From Cristatella mucedo (Eukaryota > Bryozoa > Phylactolaemata > Cristatellidae), in NCBI GenBank assembly GCA_009760855.2, contig WPIO01000076.1, forward strand, positions 167,001-231,000: DNA of 64,000 bases, in the 5' to 3' direction. The translations under genes were made by a program, and so were the position numbers. This document shows, in pieces, positions 1-10,140 of this stretch. Every line of letters begins with the position of its first letter. Position 1 is the stretch's first letter. The notes below the pieces were generated by a model. The model was not told the origin of the DNA, did no database searches, and was given only the letters and a program-made list of their open reading frames with translations.

Positions 1-99
1 GTCAATAAATTGGTTCTCTTGTTTCAAAGTTGTAGTACTGGCAGCACACTAGCAGGCAACCTAAGTAAACATATGCATCATGGTTAGATGAGTATCTGC

Positions 100-1084
100 G
101 ATGTTTTACATGCTTGCACCATACAGATAGTTAAACCTTACGAGTTAAATAACGAGCTGTTGGAAATATTTTTTTATTACAATTAAGAAAGCTCTATCAG
201 AGAGTGTGCATTCGGAGCTCAATGAAGTGTTTGCATTTAAAAGACTAATTGAAACTGCAGCCAGAGATCTGTTAAAGCCACCTACAATCTGAGACCTATG
301 TGCAATATATTTGTTATTTATTGAGTGTACTCACACTAACCACTCGATTGAACTTCCTTTACAGCAAATTTAAGGTGCCTAAAAAGAGTGTGAGTTCTCT
401 GAGGGCGCATTACCAGGCACATTATTAATATTGGTAATTGATTATTAACCTGTAATTTTCTTAAGAATACTCCTAATCGAGAGAAGAAGATGCTAGGATT
501 AAGGCTTGATGTTTAGGATTTGGAGATTAGGGTCCTGATAAGATTGAACCACTATTACTGTTATTACCATTGTATGCCAAGAAACATCCGAATTTTATAT
601 TACTACGCTGCTATATTAGTATAGACTATGCAACGAATTACTATTCAGTTTGAACAAAGGATCCCAAATTTAAAGAGGAGCTCAAATTAGCTATGCAAAA
701 CTGGTTTATGGTGGCAGTACAAAAATAAGCACACCCTGATCCGTTCACCGAAAACTGTAAGGCCAGTTACCCCAAGAACCTTGCTGCAGATGCTATTAGC
801 TGACCTTATCAAAGGGGCTTCGTGATTAGACGCACTTGTCTAAGGAAGGAGTTTTCATATAGTCATTAAACTCTCATAAAAGATGCTCTGATGCTACCAA
901 ATAACGTATTATTTAACCTTATAATAATATCCTCCTGGAGTTACATCAGCATTGTAACTATTTTGGTAGATTTTGATGATATACTTCAGTGTGTTTGATC
1001 TGCCAAAAAATATATACACATATATTATGCACACATATTAACATATGCATATATATATATATATTTTTTTTTTGTGCGTGTGTG

Positions 1085-1148
<64 letters not shown>

Positions 1149-1171
1149 TGTGAGTGTGTGAGAGTGTGCAC

Positions 1172-1269
<98 letters not shown>

Positions 1270-1330
1270 ATATACATTGTCAGGGTGAACTGGTATTTGA
1301 CATGCAATTACAGCTATGAGTGAATCACAC
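100..1330 (+). repeat. Repeat J, copy 1
   Basis: This stretch aligns by eye, base for base with many substitutions, to 8,045-9,060. Both copies run through the same landmarks: a 'gatagttwaaccttac' block, a LINE-A 3' tail remnant (about 360-440 here), a 'ggattagggtcctga' block and then a TG-rich microsatellite. No protein-coding signal is seen. It is a decayed low-copy repeat or segmental duplication. Bases 1-99 hold nothing I recognise. Confidence 0.7.
1075..1266. repeat. (TG)n microsatellite, about 190 bp
   Basis: Almost pure TG dinucleotide, interrupted by short variants (gcgcatgtgtgag, agagtgtgcacg). It sits at the same point of repeat J/N as the TG tracts at 8,880-8,965 and 21,549-21,674 and the CA tract at 41,660-41,710. 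The microsatellite therefore predates the duplications. Open frames across it on both strands are repeats of Cys-Val or Thr-His and are not genes. Confidence 0.97.
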
Positions 1331-1394
1331 TTGGATCAGCCATGGCTAGTAAGTTGGTATCTTCATAAATAAATTTAAGAAATAGGCTGCTATC

Positions 1395-2010
1395 AATATG
1401 TGGACGTCTTCAGTTCATGCAGCCAGGGAGTTCAGAGAATTCGACGTGCCGGAAGGCTTGGAGAAATCACAGCAAAGATACAACGGAGTGTCATCTGCAA
1501 AGACGTGTAACCCTTCATTGTGCCTGGCAAATTCATCGCCAAGAAGGATGTTAAAACATAATTAAAACAGGACCAACCACAGAGCCCTGACGTACCCCAT
1601 GCTTTAGAGGTTCCTCGGATGATCTTTGTTTATTTACATCAACAGAGTTTCCCACTGATAGAATGTAATTCTAATAACTCGTGTGTATTGCTCCCTAAGA
1701 GCTCAACTCCATGCAGGGTCTTCACATATGCCATGGCGCTCGAACCCAGGACCTCGGTCAAACCTTGATGGGAGTTAGCACATATACCACTAGGTCAAAA
1801 ACAGATATGATTTAGGACCTGCACCTTTGCAAAATAGGGTCGATGATGATCAGGCGAGATGACAGGTGCTTGAATACGACTGGGTGGTCGATATTATCAA
1901 AACCTGACGGACTATCGATAAAAACAGGCAAGGTTCCTCTTTACCTAAGTCAGCATTCGTAAGAAGTTCGAGTTCATCTGGTCTGAAATGACTCGTTAAC
2001 GGTTAGGATT
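1395..2010 (-). pseudogene. LINE-A reverse-transcriptase remnant, interrupted by a SINE
   Basis: The minus strand matches the RT part of the LINE-A copy at 13,170-13,570. The right part (1,850-2,000) corresponds to the region around RT motif A, and the left part (1,400-1,655) to the region after it. Frames are destroyed by substitutions and indels. The two halves are separated by about 140 bp of unrelated, tRNA-like sequence. No functional protein is possible. Confidence 0.7.
1663..1803 (-). mobile_element. tRNA-derived SINE-like insertion
   Basis: Read on the minus strand, the segment starts with an A-box-like 'gacctagtggtatatg' and about 40 bases later has a B-box-like 'gggttcgagcgcc'. This is the pol III promoter layout of a tRNA-derived SINE. 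It interrupts the LINE-A RT remnant. Short 'gata'-like flanks (ctgatag / cagatatg) could be the target duplication. The family is not identified. Confidence 0.5.
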
Positions 2011-2039
2011 GAGTTTGATAGTCAAGAAAAACTTGTTTC

Positions 2040-2690
2040 CTGATAGTGCAGAACATCTGTAGTAAATTGATTCTTAAAAAGGAAACACTCATAGGTAGCA
2101 ATAATAATTTGCTGGGTTTAAATAAAGTAGGCTTTGTTTAGTAGCCGCTGGACAAGCCATCATAAAAATTATTGTTTTTAGGTAATACCGGAATCTCGGA
2201 ATTAGCTGTGCTCAAATATAACATAATATTTAGGTTGATTGAAGTAGCAGATATATGCATTACTTTGCGATGTTTATGTCTTTGACGTTCGCACTGTTGT
2301 TTGAGGAACACGGCAAAAGATCCACAGTTGGTGTTTTTCAGCTCTTAGTACATTAGTTGCAGTCCCAGTGTTATGCTAAAACGCTTAATGTATTTCGCTC
2401 AAAACAATGAAGTTGAAGTTTACATTCAATAATCGAGTTCCGATTGCTTGGTGAGTGTGGCTCCCTGCATGGGCAGACACAATGGAGGCTTCGTTGCAAG
2501 ATGTCAATGGCTAGATACTACACGAGCCTTAGTAAATAAACCAGACTACTAAGTCTGAGTCAGTCCAAGTGGCATTGTATTCACTCTATCTAATTCAAAA
2601 GAAGCAACTACACGCCAGGCCAAGCCTCTAAGGTGACGGAAGACGGTGTTCCAGCAGCCAAGACAACAGCTAGGCCTGTATCTAGCAATT
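2040..2690. other. Unassigned sequence
   Basis: I see no gene, no repeat shared with the rest of the window and no recognisable element between the LINE-A remnant and repeat N. Frames are short and closed on both strands. Confidence 0.5.
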
Positions 2691-3060
2691 TTGGGCTCCT
2701 TGATTTATCAGAACCCTCGCAGTGGTCCTCGTTTAAGAGGGAACTAGTTTCCTCGTTATTTAGATTGTGAGCAATTGCAGCAGCATCCGAATGTACCAGG
2801 GTAGGAGAAGGCAGCTATCCTGTCATAAGGCATGCGAGCACAAACATATCGGTGAGCTGCTGCAATATTCAGTAAAAACACTTGACAAATATGCATGACT
2901 TGTCAAATATGCAAAGTAAAGTGCTTAGATTGCTAGATCAGCATACGATTTCTCACACCATTACTGTATAGCTTGAATGTTTGTGTAGGCGTGAATATGG
3001 GTGTATGTGAATGTGCCGGCACAACCAGGCTTATGTCTGAGTGTGTGTGTATGCATGTTT
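2690..3060 (+). repeat. Repeat N, copy 1 (partial)
   Basis: Aligns with 21,200-21,560 on the plus strand and 41,700-42,080 on the minus strand. Shared blocks include 'attgtgagcaattg', 'gctagatcagcata' and a TG-rich end. The copy ends in a short degenerate TG stretch and passes directly into repeat K. Non-coding as far as can be seen. Confidence 0.65.
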
Positions 3061-5240
3061 AGCAGGGCACCGGGAGGTTTTCAATGCTTTGATAAACGGT
3101 TAGTTCACATGCATAGCTGAAGGTTATTGCTTGTTAAATAATGTCAAATTAATGAGCATACGTTGTCTACTGGAGAGGGGGATGTATGGTCAAAACTGTT
3201 TAAAGAGGCAAAGCCCCAGTAGCATGCAACATTATTTTATTGAGAATATAGAAACCAAACAAGCACGGGTCGTGTGATGTCCCCCACAGCTGGCTGAGAA
3301 AAGCAATGCAGACCAACAGCTTGGCTGTATGGATCCACAGAGAAATGGCTCCCCACATTGGCACAGCCAAGCACCGTATAGTTTCATCGTTGTTTTCAGA
3401 AGAGACCCTGTTTGCAGCTTAAGTTCAAATGTCTTCATAGCACTGCTCACTAGCTGGGTGCCACGACCCAAGTGCTTTAGAACGAATGGTAGGACAGCTG
3501 CTAATGCAGACCATTGGACCCGAACTCATACCCCAAAGCATGCACACGTCGTGACCTTCAGATGGAAGGCTTTCGTGAAAGCATTTTGTCGTTTCCCAGA
3601 AGATTTCTAAACGTGTTCTGCTGGTCCACGATGGCTGCATACATTGAGTGGCTATCGAGCCGGTTGTAATTGGCAGTGCTGAAGGCGACCTTGACCAAGA
3701 AGGACTGCTCCAGGCAGGTCGTGATTCCCTGCAGAAAGCCCTTTGCTGCACAGACAGCTACCCACCAGCGTACAGGTGTTTGACAAGCTCAGTAGCCAAA
3801 CCTTAAAGTGAGTTTGTAGTGCATCTATCGGAGGTGATAGGCTTGAAGTTTCCAGATCAAGTAGTCTCTGAGCTCACGTAATAAGATGTTCGAGCTAACG
3901 TTTCGAGAGAGAGAGAGAGAGAGGAGAGGTTAGATAGTGCAGACAACCGTTTATGACACTGGCTATCAGGCGGCTGCTTAGGTTGAGCACACGGAGAGGC
4001 TACTGCTACCTACGGCTGGTACTACTACTACTACTGCTGCTAGTGCAGCCAGCTCATAGTCCGAGAACGGTGTCAAGAGTTGGTCACTATTTTGACCGTC
4101 CTCTGGAATAATCACTGTAGCACAACATCAACTCCACCATCAACGACGTTGCGGCCACTCGCCTTACTTGCCCATGGGATACAGTAAGTCTCAAGGCTAC
4201 CGTGGTAGGTTGTCCAGGTTACCCGGTTGCCGGATGTTGCATATGGCTCAGCCAGGTTGGACCGGTGGAGCTTCTGAAACGAGCCATAACCATGTTGGTC
4301 AGGTGGGCTATCTCGCAATGTAACAGCCAGTCTGCAGGGGATCAGATGTTAACGTTTCCGTCCGACGGGAAGCACTAGATGGGGAGCTTGCTTAAGCTCG
4401 GAGATCTATTGCCACGACTTGGTGACACAACCGTGACAGGAATGCCTGGATTAAGTCGGAGTCTGGAGTCGGGATCTGCTTCTGCACCTGGTTGCGATGT
4501 GAGCAGTGGCTGCGACGAAGGAAGCAGAGCCAACGCCCTGCTGCCCTTGCGACCATCTCGTCCGATGTGCCACTTACGACTGACTATGCTGTGGCTGATT
4601 GAAGTGCAGAGAAAATAAACATATGGGCTGGTGCCATCTCTGCCATAGCTGGCATGTTTGGGTTGAAGTATTTATCTAGAAAGAGACGAGTCATCTCCGG
4701 ATAAAACTTAAATCAAGCAGACCATACCAAGCATTCGAAGGTAGCAACGCTGCCGTTCCCAGGGGATCCTTGCTCTGTTAGGTCAGGTTAGGTCACATTA
4801 TGTGGTAGATCAGGGGAACACCACAGATGCCTCACCCACACATCCTGCAGCTCACTAGCCACTTCAAATTTAAGGGTGGCCCGGCCACTCGGGTTAAGGG
4901 CAAAAAGAGGCTTTGTTACTAAAGTGAAGGTCTGGACCATCCAAGTCTGATTGGGATATGGTAGGTCAAGGCCAGAGGACCAGTGTCGATGGAAGGCTAA
5001 GTATCTGAGTGAGCCTGCCTGACCTTGCAGCAAGGGGTTACTCAGGAGGATCCACTGAGCATCAGCAGAACCTGACTGGGAATCGGCGACCACCAGCGAA
5101 CGACCGGGTTGAGCACTGGAGACACTGGGGGTAGTGATGGTGCCCTCACTATCTTTTGACAACCACTTCGGTTTCAGATTTGGGGGGTGTGGCAGATGGT
5201 TCAAGAGACTGATGATACAATACAAAGAATATCCTAGATG
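3060..5240 (-). pseudogene. Repeat K, copy 1, with decayed minus-strand ORF
   Basis: One of at least four copies of an unclassified 1.5-2.2 kb repeat (others at 10,140, 31,880 and, inverted, 38,690). On the minus strand a broken reading frame runs from about 5,225 to 3,425 with frameshifts and stops. Pieces such as 'LPYPNQTWM' and 'VSGTSDEM' recur in the other copies. An AATAAA lies on the minus strand at 3,241-3,236, just after the coding remnant, as expected for a polyadenylated transcript reading leftward. I recognise neither RT nor transposase motifs. It could be a gag-like gene of a retroelement or a domesticated family; function unknown. Confidence 0.5.
3906..3925. repeat. (GA)n microsatellite
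   Basis: Short GA run inside repeat K copy 1, followed by a further purine-rich stretch. Not seen at the same point in the other K copies. Confidence 0.9.
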
Positions 5241-5293
5241 TGCAATTGGTTGATGACTGCCTTCCTGCGTTAGCTTACAGCTAATTCTACTGA

Positions 5294-5503
5294 TTGATTA
5301 AAATATTTGCTAAAACAATCAACAGAAATGATCGCCCTTTAGGCTACTGTTCTCGCTCAGAAAAGAACCTGCTTAAACTTTTAAATGAAATTTCTATGAC
5401 CCCTACCACAAACAATGTGTCAACGTGGCAGTGGAAAACTAAAATGAGACAAATCAACAAAAGCTCTCTTTCTTGTGTCTACTCATCGTCAAGCAGTTAC
5501 TAA
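5294..5503 (+). CDS. Unrecognised ORF at the left edge of the compact ORF cluster
   Basis: An open frame of about 69 codons begins straight after a TGA and ends at TAA (5,501-5,503). It has no early ATG; the first in-frame ATG is well inside. Composition is mixed and protein-like (SRSEKNLLKLLNEI, then WQWKTKM) with a Ser-rich end. It lies just right of the end of repeat K and begins a 2.7 kb stretch with no paralogue in the window. It may be a gene fragment whose start has been lost. I recognise no domain. Confidence 0.3.
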   Translation: MIKIFAKTINRNDRPLGYCSRSEKNLLKLLNEISMTPTTNNVSTWQWKTKMRQINKSSLSCVYSSSSSY

Positions 5504-5970
5504 GTAGGTGCACTGTAATGGTAAGGCTCTGAGTTGTTAGTAAGCAGCAGTCACGAGCCTCGGCAGTATATGATGGAATTTCATATCCTGCAGTATCACT
5601 GAGCTTTTACAGTACGTGATTGAAACCACGAATAGCTGTTCCCGTGAAAAACACTTGGCTGCCTCACCAGAAAGAACCTATCTGATTTATGTTGTTCTAT
5701 ATTGGTACAGTAACTGACACGCCCAATAGGTAAAGAGAAATTCTTGTCACTTAAAATGGGTTCTTATTGGGAGAGTAAGGATATTTCTAAATGTAGCTCT
5801 AGATCGTTTGATTTCCAGATCACACATTTCTAGGTGACCAATAGGAATTGCCAAATTAATGAAAGCTCTAGCAAAGAGAAGTTGTCTTTAAGAATTTTTT
5901 CACATCAGTACTATGAAAGGAACTCGATACTCAACTTCCTACTGAACAAGGGTTATCCGAGGAACTAGCC
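5504..5970 (+). pseudogene. Interrupted coding-like stretch
   Basis: Between the first ORF and the acidic ORF, plus-strand frames give protein-like runs broken by stops every 20-40 codons. Examples are EKHLAASPERTYLIYVVLYW near 5,650-5,710 and a run ending LNFLLNKGYPRN just before 5,970. The last run ends at TAG 5,966-5,968, two bases before the next ATG. This suggests a decayed gene abutting the acidic ORF, but the evidence is only compositional. Confidence 0.25.
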
Positions 5971-6093
5971 ATGGCAACTGACAATGAATCGGAATCTGAT
6001 TCCGACTCTGACGATCCTGATTATGACTTTAATCAAGAATCAGAATCGAGCACCGAATATTATTCGGAGATTGAATACGACTCCGACTCCTAG
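5971..6093 (+). CDS. Small highly acidic ORF (40 aa)
   Basis: ATG at 5,971, TAG at 6,091. The product is almost entirely Asp, Glu and Ser with a few Tyr and Asn (for example SESDSDSDDPDYDF), so it would be strongly negatively charged and disordered. There is no signal peptide or membrane segment. Only four bases separate its stop from the ATG at 6,098, a spacing typical of densely packed viral genes but unusual in an animal genome. It could also be a fragment of a longer acidic domain. Function unknown. Confidence 0.35.
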   Translation: MATDNESESDSDSDDPDYDFNQESESSTEYYSEIEYDSDS

Positions 6094-6097
6094 TCGC

Positions 6098-6398
6098 ATG
6101 TTAACAACAGAAGAGATTTACGACATGATTACAACTTGTATAATATCATATATCAATGGACTGTTCTAGAATTCTTAGTTGTGATCAATCACTAGATCTC
6201 GCATTCAAAAGTTTTTAGCTGAAATGGGAAGGCACCAATCCTCGAGTCGTTAGGCATTCACTTGACGAACTAATAACTGATCTAGTCACCTGTTATCTCG
6301 ACATCTTACTAGAGTTCTGCGACCCAAATGATAGGCTCATGGAATGCTGGGGTGAAGTAATCACAGCGTTAACCGAAGCCGAAAACAAGCAACAGTAA
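6098..6398 (+). pseudogene. Broken ~100-codon gene in the compact cluster
   Basis: ATG at 6,098 opens a frame that ends at TAG 6,167. From about 6,156 a +1 frame continues the protein-like composition to TAA 6,396-6,398, interrupted by TAG at 6,216-6,218. The second frame contains a regular amphipathic stretch (SLDELITDLVTCYLDILLEF) followed by acidic and tryptophan-containing residues. The simplest reading is one alpha-helical protein of about 100 residues broken by one frameshift (about 6,155-6,170) and one stop. No family recognised. Confidence 0.4.
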
Positions 6399-6452
6399 TC
6401 TAAGAATAAAACGAGGTCTTAAGATTGTATCGTCGACGTAATTACTATATCA

Positions 6453-6512
6453 ATGTTTGTGTATTTGCTCATTTGCGTGTGTTTTCTAACTTTGTATAGG
6501 AAAATGTGCTGA
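6453..6512 (+). CDS. Tiny hydrophobic ORF (19 aa)
   Basis: ATG at 6,453 and TGA at 6,510 give a 19-residue, strongly hydrophobic peptide (core FVYLLICVCFLTLY) with basic residues after it. It could be a single membrane anchor or a cleaved signal peptide whose downstream frame has shifted, because the next open frame starts exactly at this stop. An AATAAA occurs at about 6,405, upstream. Too short to be sure that it is translated. Confidence 0.25.
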   Translation: MFVYLLICVCFLTLYRKMC

Positions 6513-7053
6513 GCATTGAGTATTACTAATCAAAACTTCACAACGTCTGAAACTCTTCTAAAAGAATACATAGATTATCATATTAGGTCACGGATGACTG
6601 CTTATGATGCACAAGCACTTGATTGAGACATCTCAGTAATAACTGACAATTCAGTAAAGAAATTTTATCTTGACGAGTGCGATGCCGAAGCACAGAAAGT
6701 AATTTCAGCTGGCATAACTCAAGTTACTGCTGACCCCAAAACTACTGTTACAGCAAAGGTTGATAGTCTTCTTGATACTCCAAGCGAAATTTCAGGATGC
6801 ACCGCATGGATTGCTAACCAATTGCCAACCATGTCCACAGTTATCTCTGGAGTATCAGGAATGAAAAAAAGATATCTCAGGTATGGTAAAAGACGAGTGC
6901 TATGCCATCCTACAATACATCTCAGACGGAACGATTGCGAGGCAAAAGGCTGCTATTGCTGCTGTTGCTGCATCTTCGGCTTCATCTACGGCTTCATCTG
7001 CAACATTTGCAACATCAGCTTCATCTTCAGGTTCAACTGTTACGCCTGCTTAG
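6513..7053 (+). pseudogene. Broken ~180-codon gene in the compact cluster
   Basis: A frame opening at 6,513 continues to about 6,870 with one internal TGA (6,624-6,626). At an A7 run (6,864-6,870) the protein-like frame shifts by one base and continues to TAG 7,051-7,053. The first part is polar and helical (SETLLKEYIDYHIRSRM). The middle has many Thr, Ser and Val residues. The end is a low-complexity Ala/Ser/Thr tail of about 35 residues. No original ATG is visible. This is the largest member of the cluster. A structural or membrane-interacting protein is conceivable, but no family is recognised. Confidence 0.45.
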
Positions 7054-7092
7054 ACTACAGCAGTTCCACAATAAAAAAAGTAAAGCTTTAGT

Positions 7093-7329
7093 ATGGCAAA
7101 TAATTCTAATAGAAACAACGTGTACTGATGGATTGACAAAAGCTCAAGGCCTGAAATTTTTAATTTTAAGAATTGTGTTTTCCTTATGGGTTTCATGAAA
7201 GACATTTGGGTTTCTTTGCTTGAAACATCAAGACAAGTGCTTGAATACCAAACTCTAATGTACAGATTCGAAGATGTCTGGCACTTTTTCGAAAGTTCGA
7301 GATGGTACTGTTTTCGAAGAGCTTCTTAA
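7093..7329 (+). pseudogene. Broken 78-codon ORF in the compact cluster
   Basis: ATG at 7,093, internal TGA at codon 12 (7,126-7,128), terminal TAA at 7,327. After the internal stop the composition is convincingly protein-like, rich in Phe, Trp and Met (FKNCVFLMGFMKDIW, then EDVWHFFESSRWYCF). The start lies 39 bases after the previous stop, with an AATAAA between them at about 7,071. The 3' end overlaps the next ORF by 56 bases in another frame. Function unknown. Confidence 0.4.
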
Positions 7330-7537
7330 AGATCTTAAAATTGAACAGTTAGTTCTATAGTATCAGAAGCGTACTCGACAAAAAATGAGACAAAAAGACT
7401 ACGAAAACCATTAGGCTCAGGCTTATTCAAAGGATTCACGGAGCCAGAAGAATGTATGCAAGAATCGTTAGATTGGAGAGTTTAAACTTCAAAAATGTTA
7501 TGTCCTTTTCATGGCCACACAATTGAACTTATTTTAG
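7274..7537 (+). pseudogene. Broken ~87-codon overlapping ORF in the compact cluster
   Basis: ATG at 7,274 lies inside the end of the preceding ORF. The frame is open for 28 codons, then interrupted by TAG at 7,358, 7,412 and 7,469 before a last TAG at 7,535. The residues between are highly charged (VRDGTVFEELLKDLKIEQ, QKRTRQKMRQKDYE). Frame overlap plus charged composition makes this look like a former gene in a compact genome, now dead. No domain recognised. Confidence 0.35.
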
Positions 7538-7638
7538 AGGATACAACTCTAACAACAATCAATATTCAATATCATCTTTTGACGTCTGAGCAACAACCTC
7601 GTATTTGCGAAAACCTCAGTAACTTTTTGAAAATGTAA
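7495..7638 (+). CDS. 47-aa ORF overlapping two neighbours
   Basis: ATG at 7,495 to TAA at 7,636, uninterrupted. It overlaps the preceding ORF by 43 bases and the 3' end of the minus-strand ORF by about 90 bases. The composition is plausible (MLCPFHGHTIELILEDTTL) but the length is close to chance, and the minus-strand frame is longer over the shared part. Could be either strand. Confidence 0.25.
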   Translation: MLCPFHGHTIELILEDTTLTTINIQYHLLTSEQQPRICENLSNFLKM

Positions 7639-7956
7639 CACTTTTTCCCCCCATGTTATCACAATAATATCTCCTCCTATTGGAGGGTTATCAAAAATAC
7701 TGAAGTCGTATAAATTGTGAAATACTAAAAACATGTCAGTCTCTCTTACACCATCTTCCCAAAGTTTTCTTAGAGAACATATCAACTTTAAATTTTTAAT
7801 TAATACTTCATTTGTATCCTTTATATAAACTTCTATATAAACTTCTCTCCAATTAACAGGATTACAGATTGCTTTTTTTCTTTTTCTAACAGTCGAAGGT
7901 GCGCGTAAATTAATCAGATATTTTGCTCCTATCGTTGCTCTTTCTATTTGTAATAA
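7549..7956 (-). CDS. Unrecognised minus-strand ORF of about 130 codons, tail-to-tail with the cluster
   Basis: The minus-strand frame is open from 7,956 to the TAG at 7,551-7,549, about 135 codons without a stop. There is no early ATG; the first is about 70 codons in, so the N-terminus may be lost upstream. It is protein-like: a basic segment (APSTVRKRKKAICNPVNW) is followed by hydrophobic/aromatic runs (DMFLVFHNLYDFSIFDNPP). It faces the plus-strand set 3'-to-3', an ambisense layout seen in several small DNA virus groups. I cannot name a family. Confidence 0.4.
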   Translation of the reverse strand, partial: LLQIERATIGAKYLINLRAPSTVRKRKKAICNPVNWREVYIEVYIKDTNEVLIKNLKLICSLRKLWEDGVRETDMFLVFHNLYDFSIFDNPPIGGDIIVITWGEKVLHFQKVTEVFANTRLLLRRQKMILNIDCC

Positions 7957-8029
7957 TTATAATATTATTACTTGTTATTTATAATATTAATATTAATATT
8001 AGTATTTATATCTCGATACAAAAGAAAAA

Positions 8030-9190
8030 ATATCAAGGCCGTTTGATGTGTTATATGTTTCCACTATAAAGATAGTTTACCCTTACAAGTAAAAATGAGT
8101 AGCTGTTCGAAGCGCTTTTTTCAAAATCATTTGAGAAGTTTTAGCAGAGTCCACATTAAGAGTTGAATGATGCATTGGTACTTCAAAATTTCATGTAAAC
8201 TGCAGTAGAAGACCTAGTATGGGGACCTAAAAATCTGCGACTTATATAACTATTCTTGATCTTTATTAAGCATGCTACCTTTAACCATCTGATCCTGCTT
8301 CCTGTGCAGCAAGTATAAATGACCTAGAAAGAGATTGAGTTTTCTGAGGACGCTTTATTAAGTGTATTATCATTATTATTGATTAGTGTAGAACCTATAA
8401 CTTTCTGTAGGACACACTTAATCAAGAGAAGAAAGGGCTAGGATTAGGGATCATAACGTTGGCTTTAGGGTTTAGGGATTAGGGTCCTGAGGGGATTGAT
8501 TACTATTCAGTTCGAACGAAAGACCTTGCGGTTGAAGAAGAGCACACACATTACCTCCTTAAAACCAGTGCATGTTGGCAGTACAATAAAAAGCACTTCC
8601 AGATCCATTCACTACGAAATTAAAGGCTGATTGTCCCTTAAAGACGCTGTAGTTGATCCAGTTAGCTTACTTAAAAGGGTGTCGCGAGTAGATGCATCGG
8701 TCAAATAAGATAGTTCTCGCGAATCCGTCAAACTACACTTAGAAGAGATGCTCTACCTCGACCAAATAACGTATTCTCCATCCTTAATTCTACTATTCAG
8801 AGGGGTTACATAGGTCTATTATCTATTTTGGTGAGTTTTAAAAGCACTTGCGTGTCTTTGATTTTACTAAAAATATAGTGCGTGTGTGTGTGATTGCATA
8901 TGGGTTTGTGCGTGATTGTGTATGTGCTTGTGTGTGTGCATGTATGCTTGCGTGTGTGTGGGTTTGGTTCGATTTGCACAAGGTCACACAAAATTGGATA
9001 TACAAAAATCTTGCATGTTCTTGTCACATATCAATAACTAATATGATAACGTGATCAAGCAGTAATCCAGATAATAAAGGACTAAGACCTGGCGATAATA
9101 ATAATTACAAGTGATTTTGATCATTTTTAGTTGAATGAATAGAGTTATTGTGGCACAATTGCAATATACCTTACTGAGGTACACCGGTAT
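8030..9190 (+). repeat. Repeat J, copy 2
   Basis: Direct repeat of 100-1,330. Includes a LINE-A 3' tail remnant at 8,300-8,385 (agcaag, gagttttctgaggacgcttta) and a degenerate TG tract at 8,880-8,965. The right part (from about 9,000) is also homologous to 21,700-21,800. No coding signal. Confidence 0.7.
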
Positions 9191-10140
9191 TTGGCGATAT
9201 GGATTACAGCCTGTTATACAGCCTTGTGCTTTAAATCAATTTCACCACTGGGTCTTTGCCTAGGGATAAGGCTCTCGAATTTTACCACCCATGTGTTTGA
9301 TTTTAAGAATCCTAAAAAAAATTCTCTAGAATCTTTTGCTGCTGTAGAAATCATTCCCTGTCAGCTTTCCGATAATCTGCTTGACTATGTGTTGCTCATT
9401 TTAAATAACACTCATTTTGTTGAGGTTCTCTTGCCACCAAACTAGAAACTATACCTTCATGATGCTGATATCTTGTAGGTTGTCACTTGACCTCCACGTT
9501 AGGTACGAATAAACTTACTTATGTGCATGCATCTTCATCCAAATGGATTCACAGCTCACGTATGCCAAATAGAATCTACATCGCAGCTATAATGCATTTC
9601 TCCTGCTAAGGTATAACTCATATTGATGTAACGTAGTTTACCCTGACAAGCAGGATGTACTTGGTTAAGTAACACTATTAAAAGCTCACACAAAAAGAAA
9701 CACACACACTGGACTAGCACATTTTACCTCATTGCTGATTAGTCAAGCGTACAAGCTACGCCGAGTACACAACAGTAGCAGTGTAGGAATCGTCTCCTGG
9801 CAACCTTCAGCAAGCGCTTTGCATAGATTGAGCATCTACCTGCGTGTGCAACAGGAACGACTGGTTGCGGCTTCTCACAATTGGCAGCCACCGAACTATG
9901 CATCACAAAAGCAAAATCGATTGTTGCTTATGTAACACAGAGTGTTGTTAACACTGCCCATTACCTGTAGGCAGGTGTGATTGAAAACGCACACATAGTG
10001 GAGGCTTTAATTTATGGCTGCATAGTTTTCACTAGAAACTGTCGCTTTGGAAAGTGTAAGCCATAATTGGTGGTTCACGGCTTACATCGTAGATTTCCGG
10101 CTTGGAATATAGGCAACAGATCACTTTTACTGCACCAAGT
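9100..10140 (+). repeat. Repeat N, copy 2
   Basis: Left part (9,100-9,480) matches 21,790-22,160 directly and 41,150-41,520 inverted. Right part (9,480-10,140) matches 40,265-40,940 inverted. No LINE tail is present at about 9,460, where the 22-kb and 41-kb copies carry one, so this copy shows the unoccupied site. Protein-like frames are short and probably chance. Confidence 0.65.

Noticed and set aside
1038-1319. Open frames of Thr-His and Cys-Val repeats on both strands
   Set aside because: They are translations of the TG microsatellite, open only because the dinucleotide lacks stops.
8450-8495. Telomere-like TTAGGG units
   Set aside because: Only two or three imperfect units; not an array.
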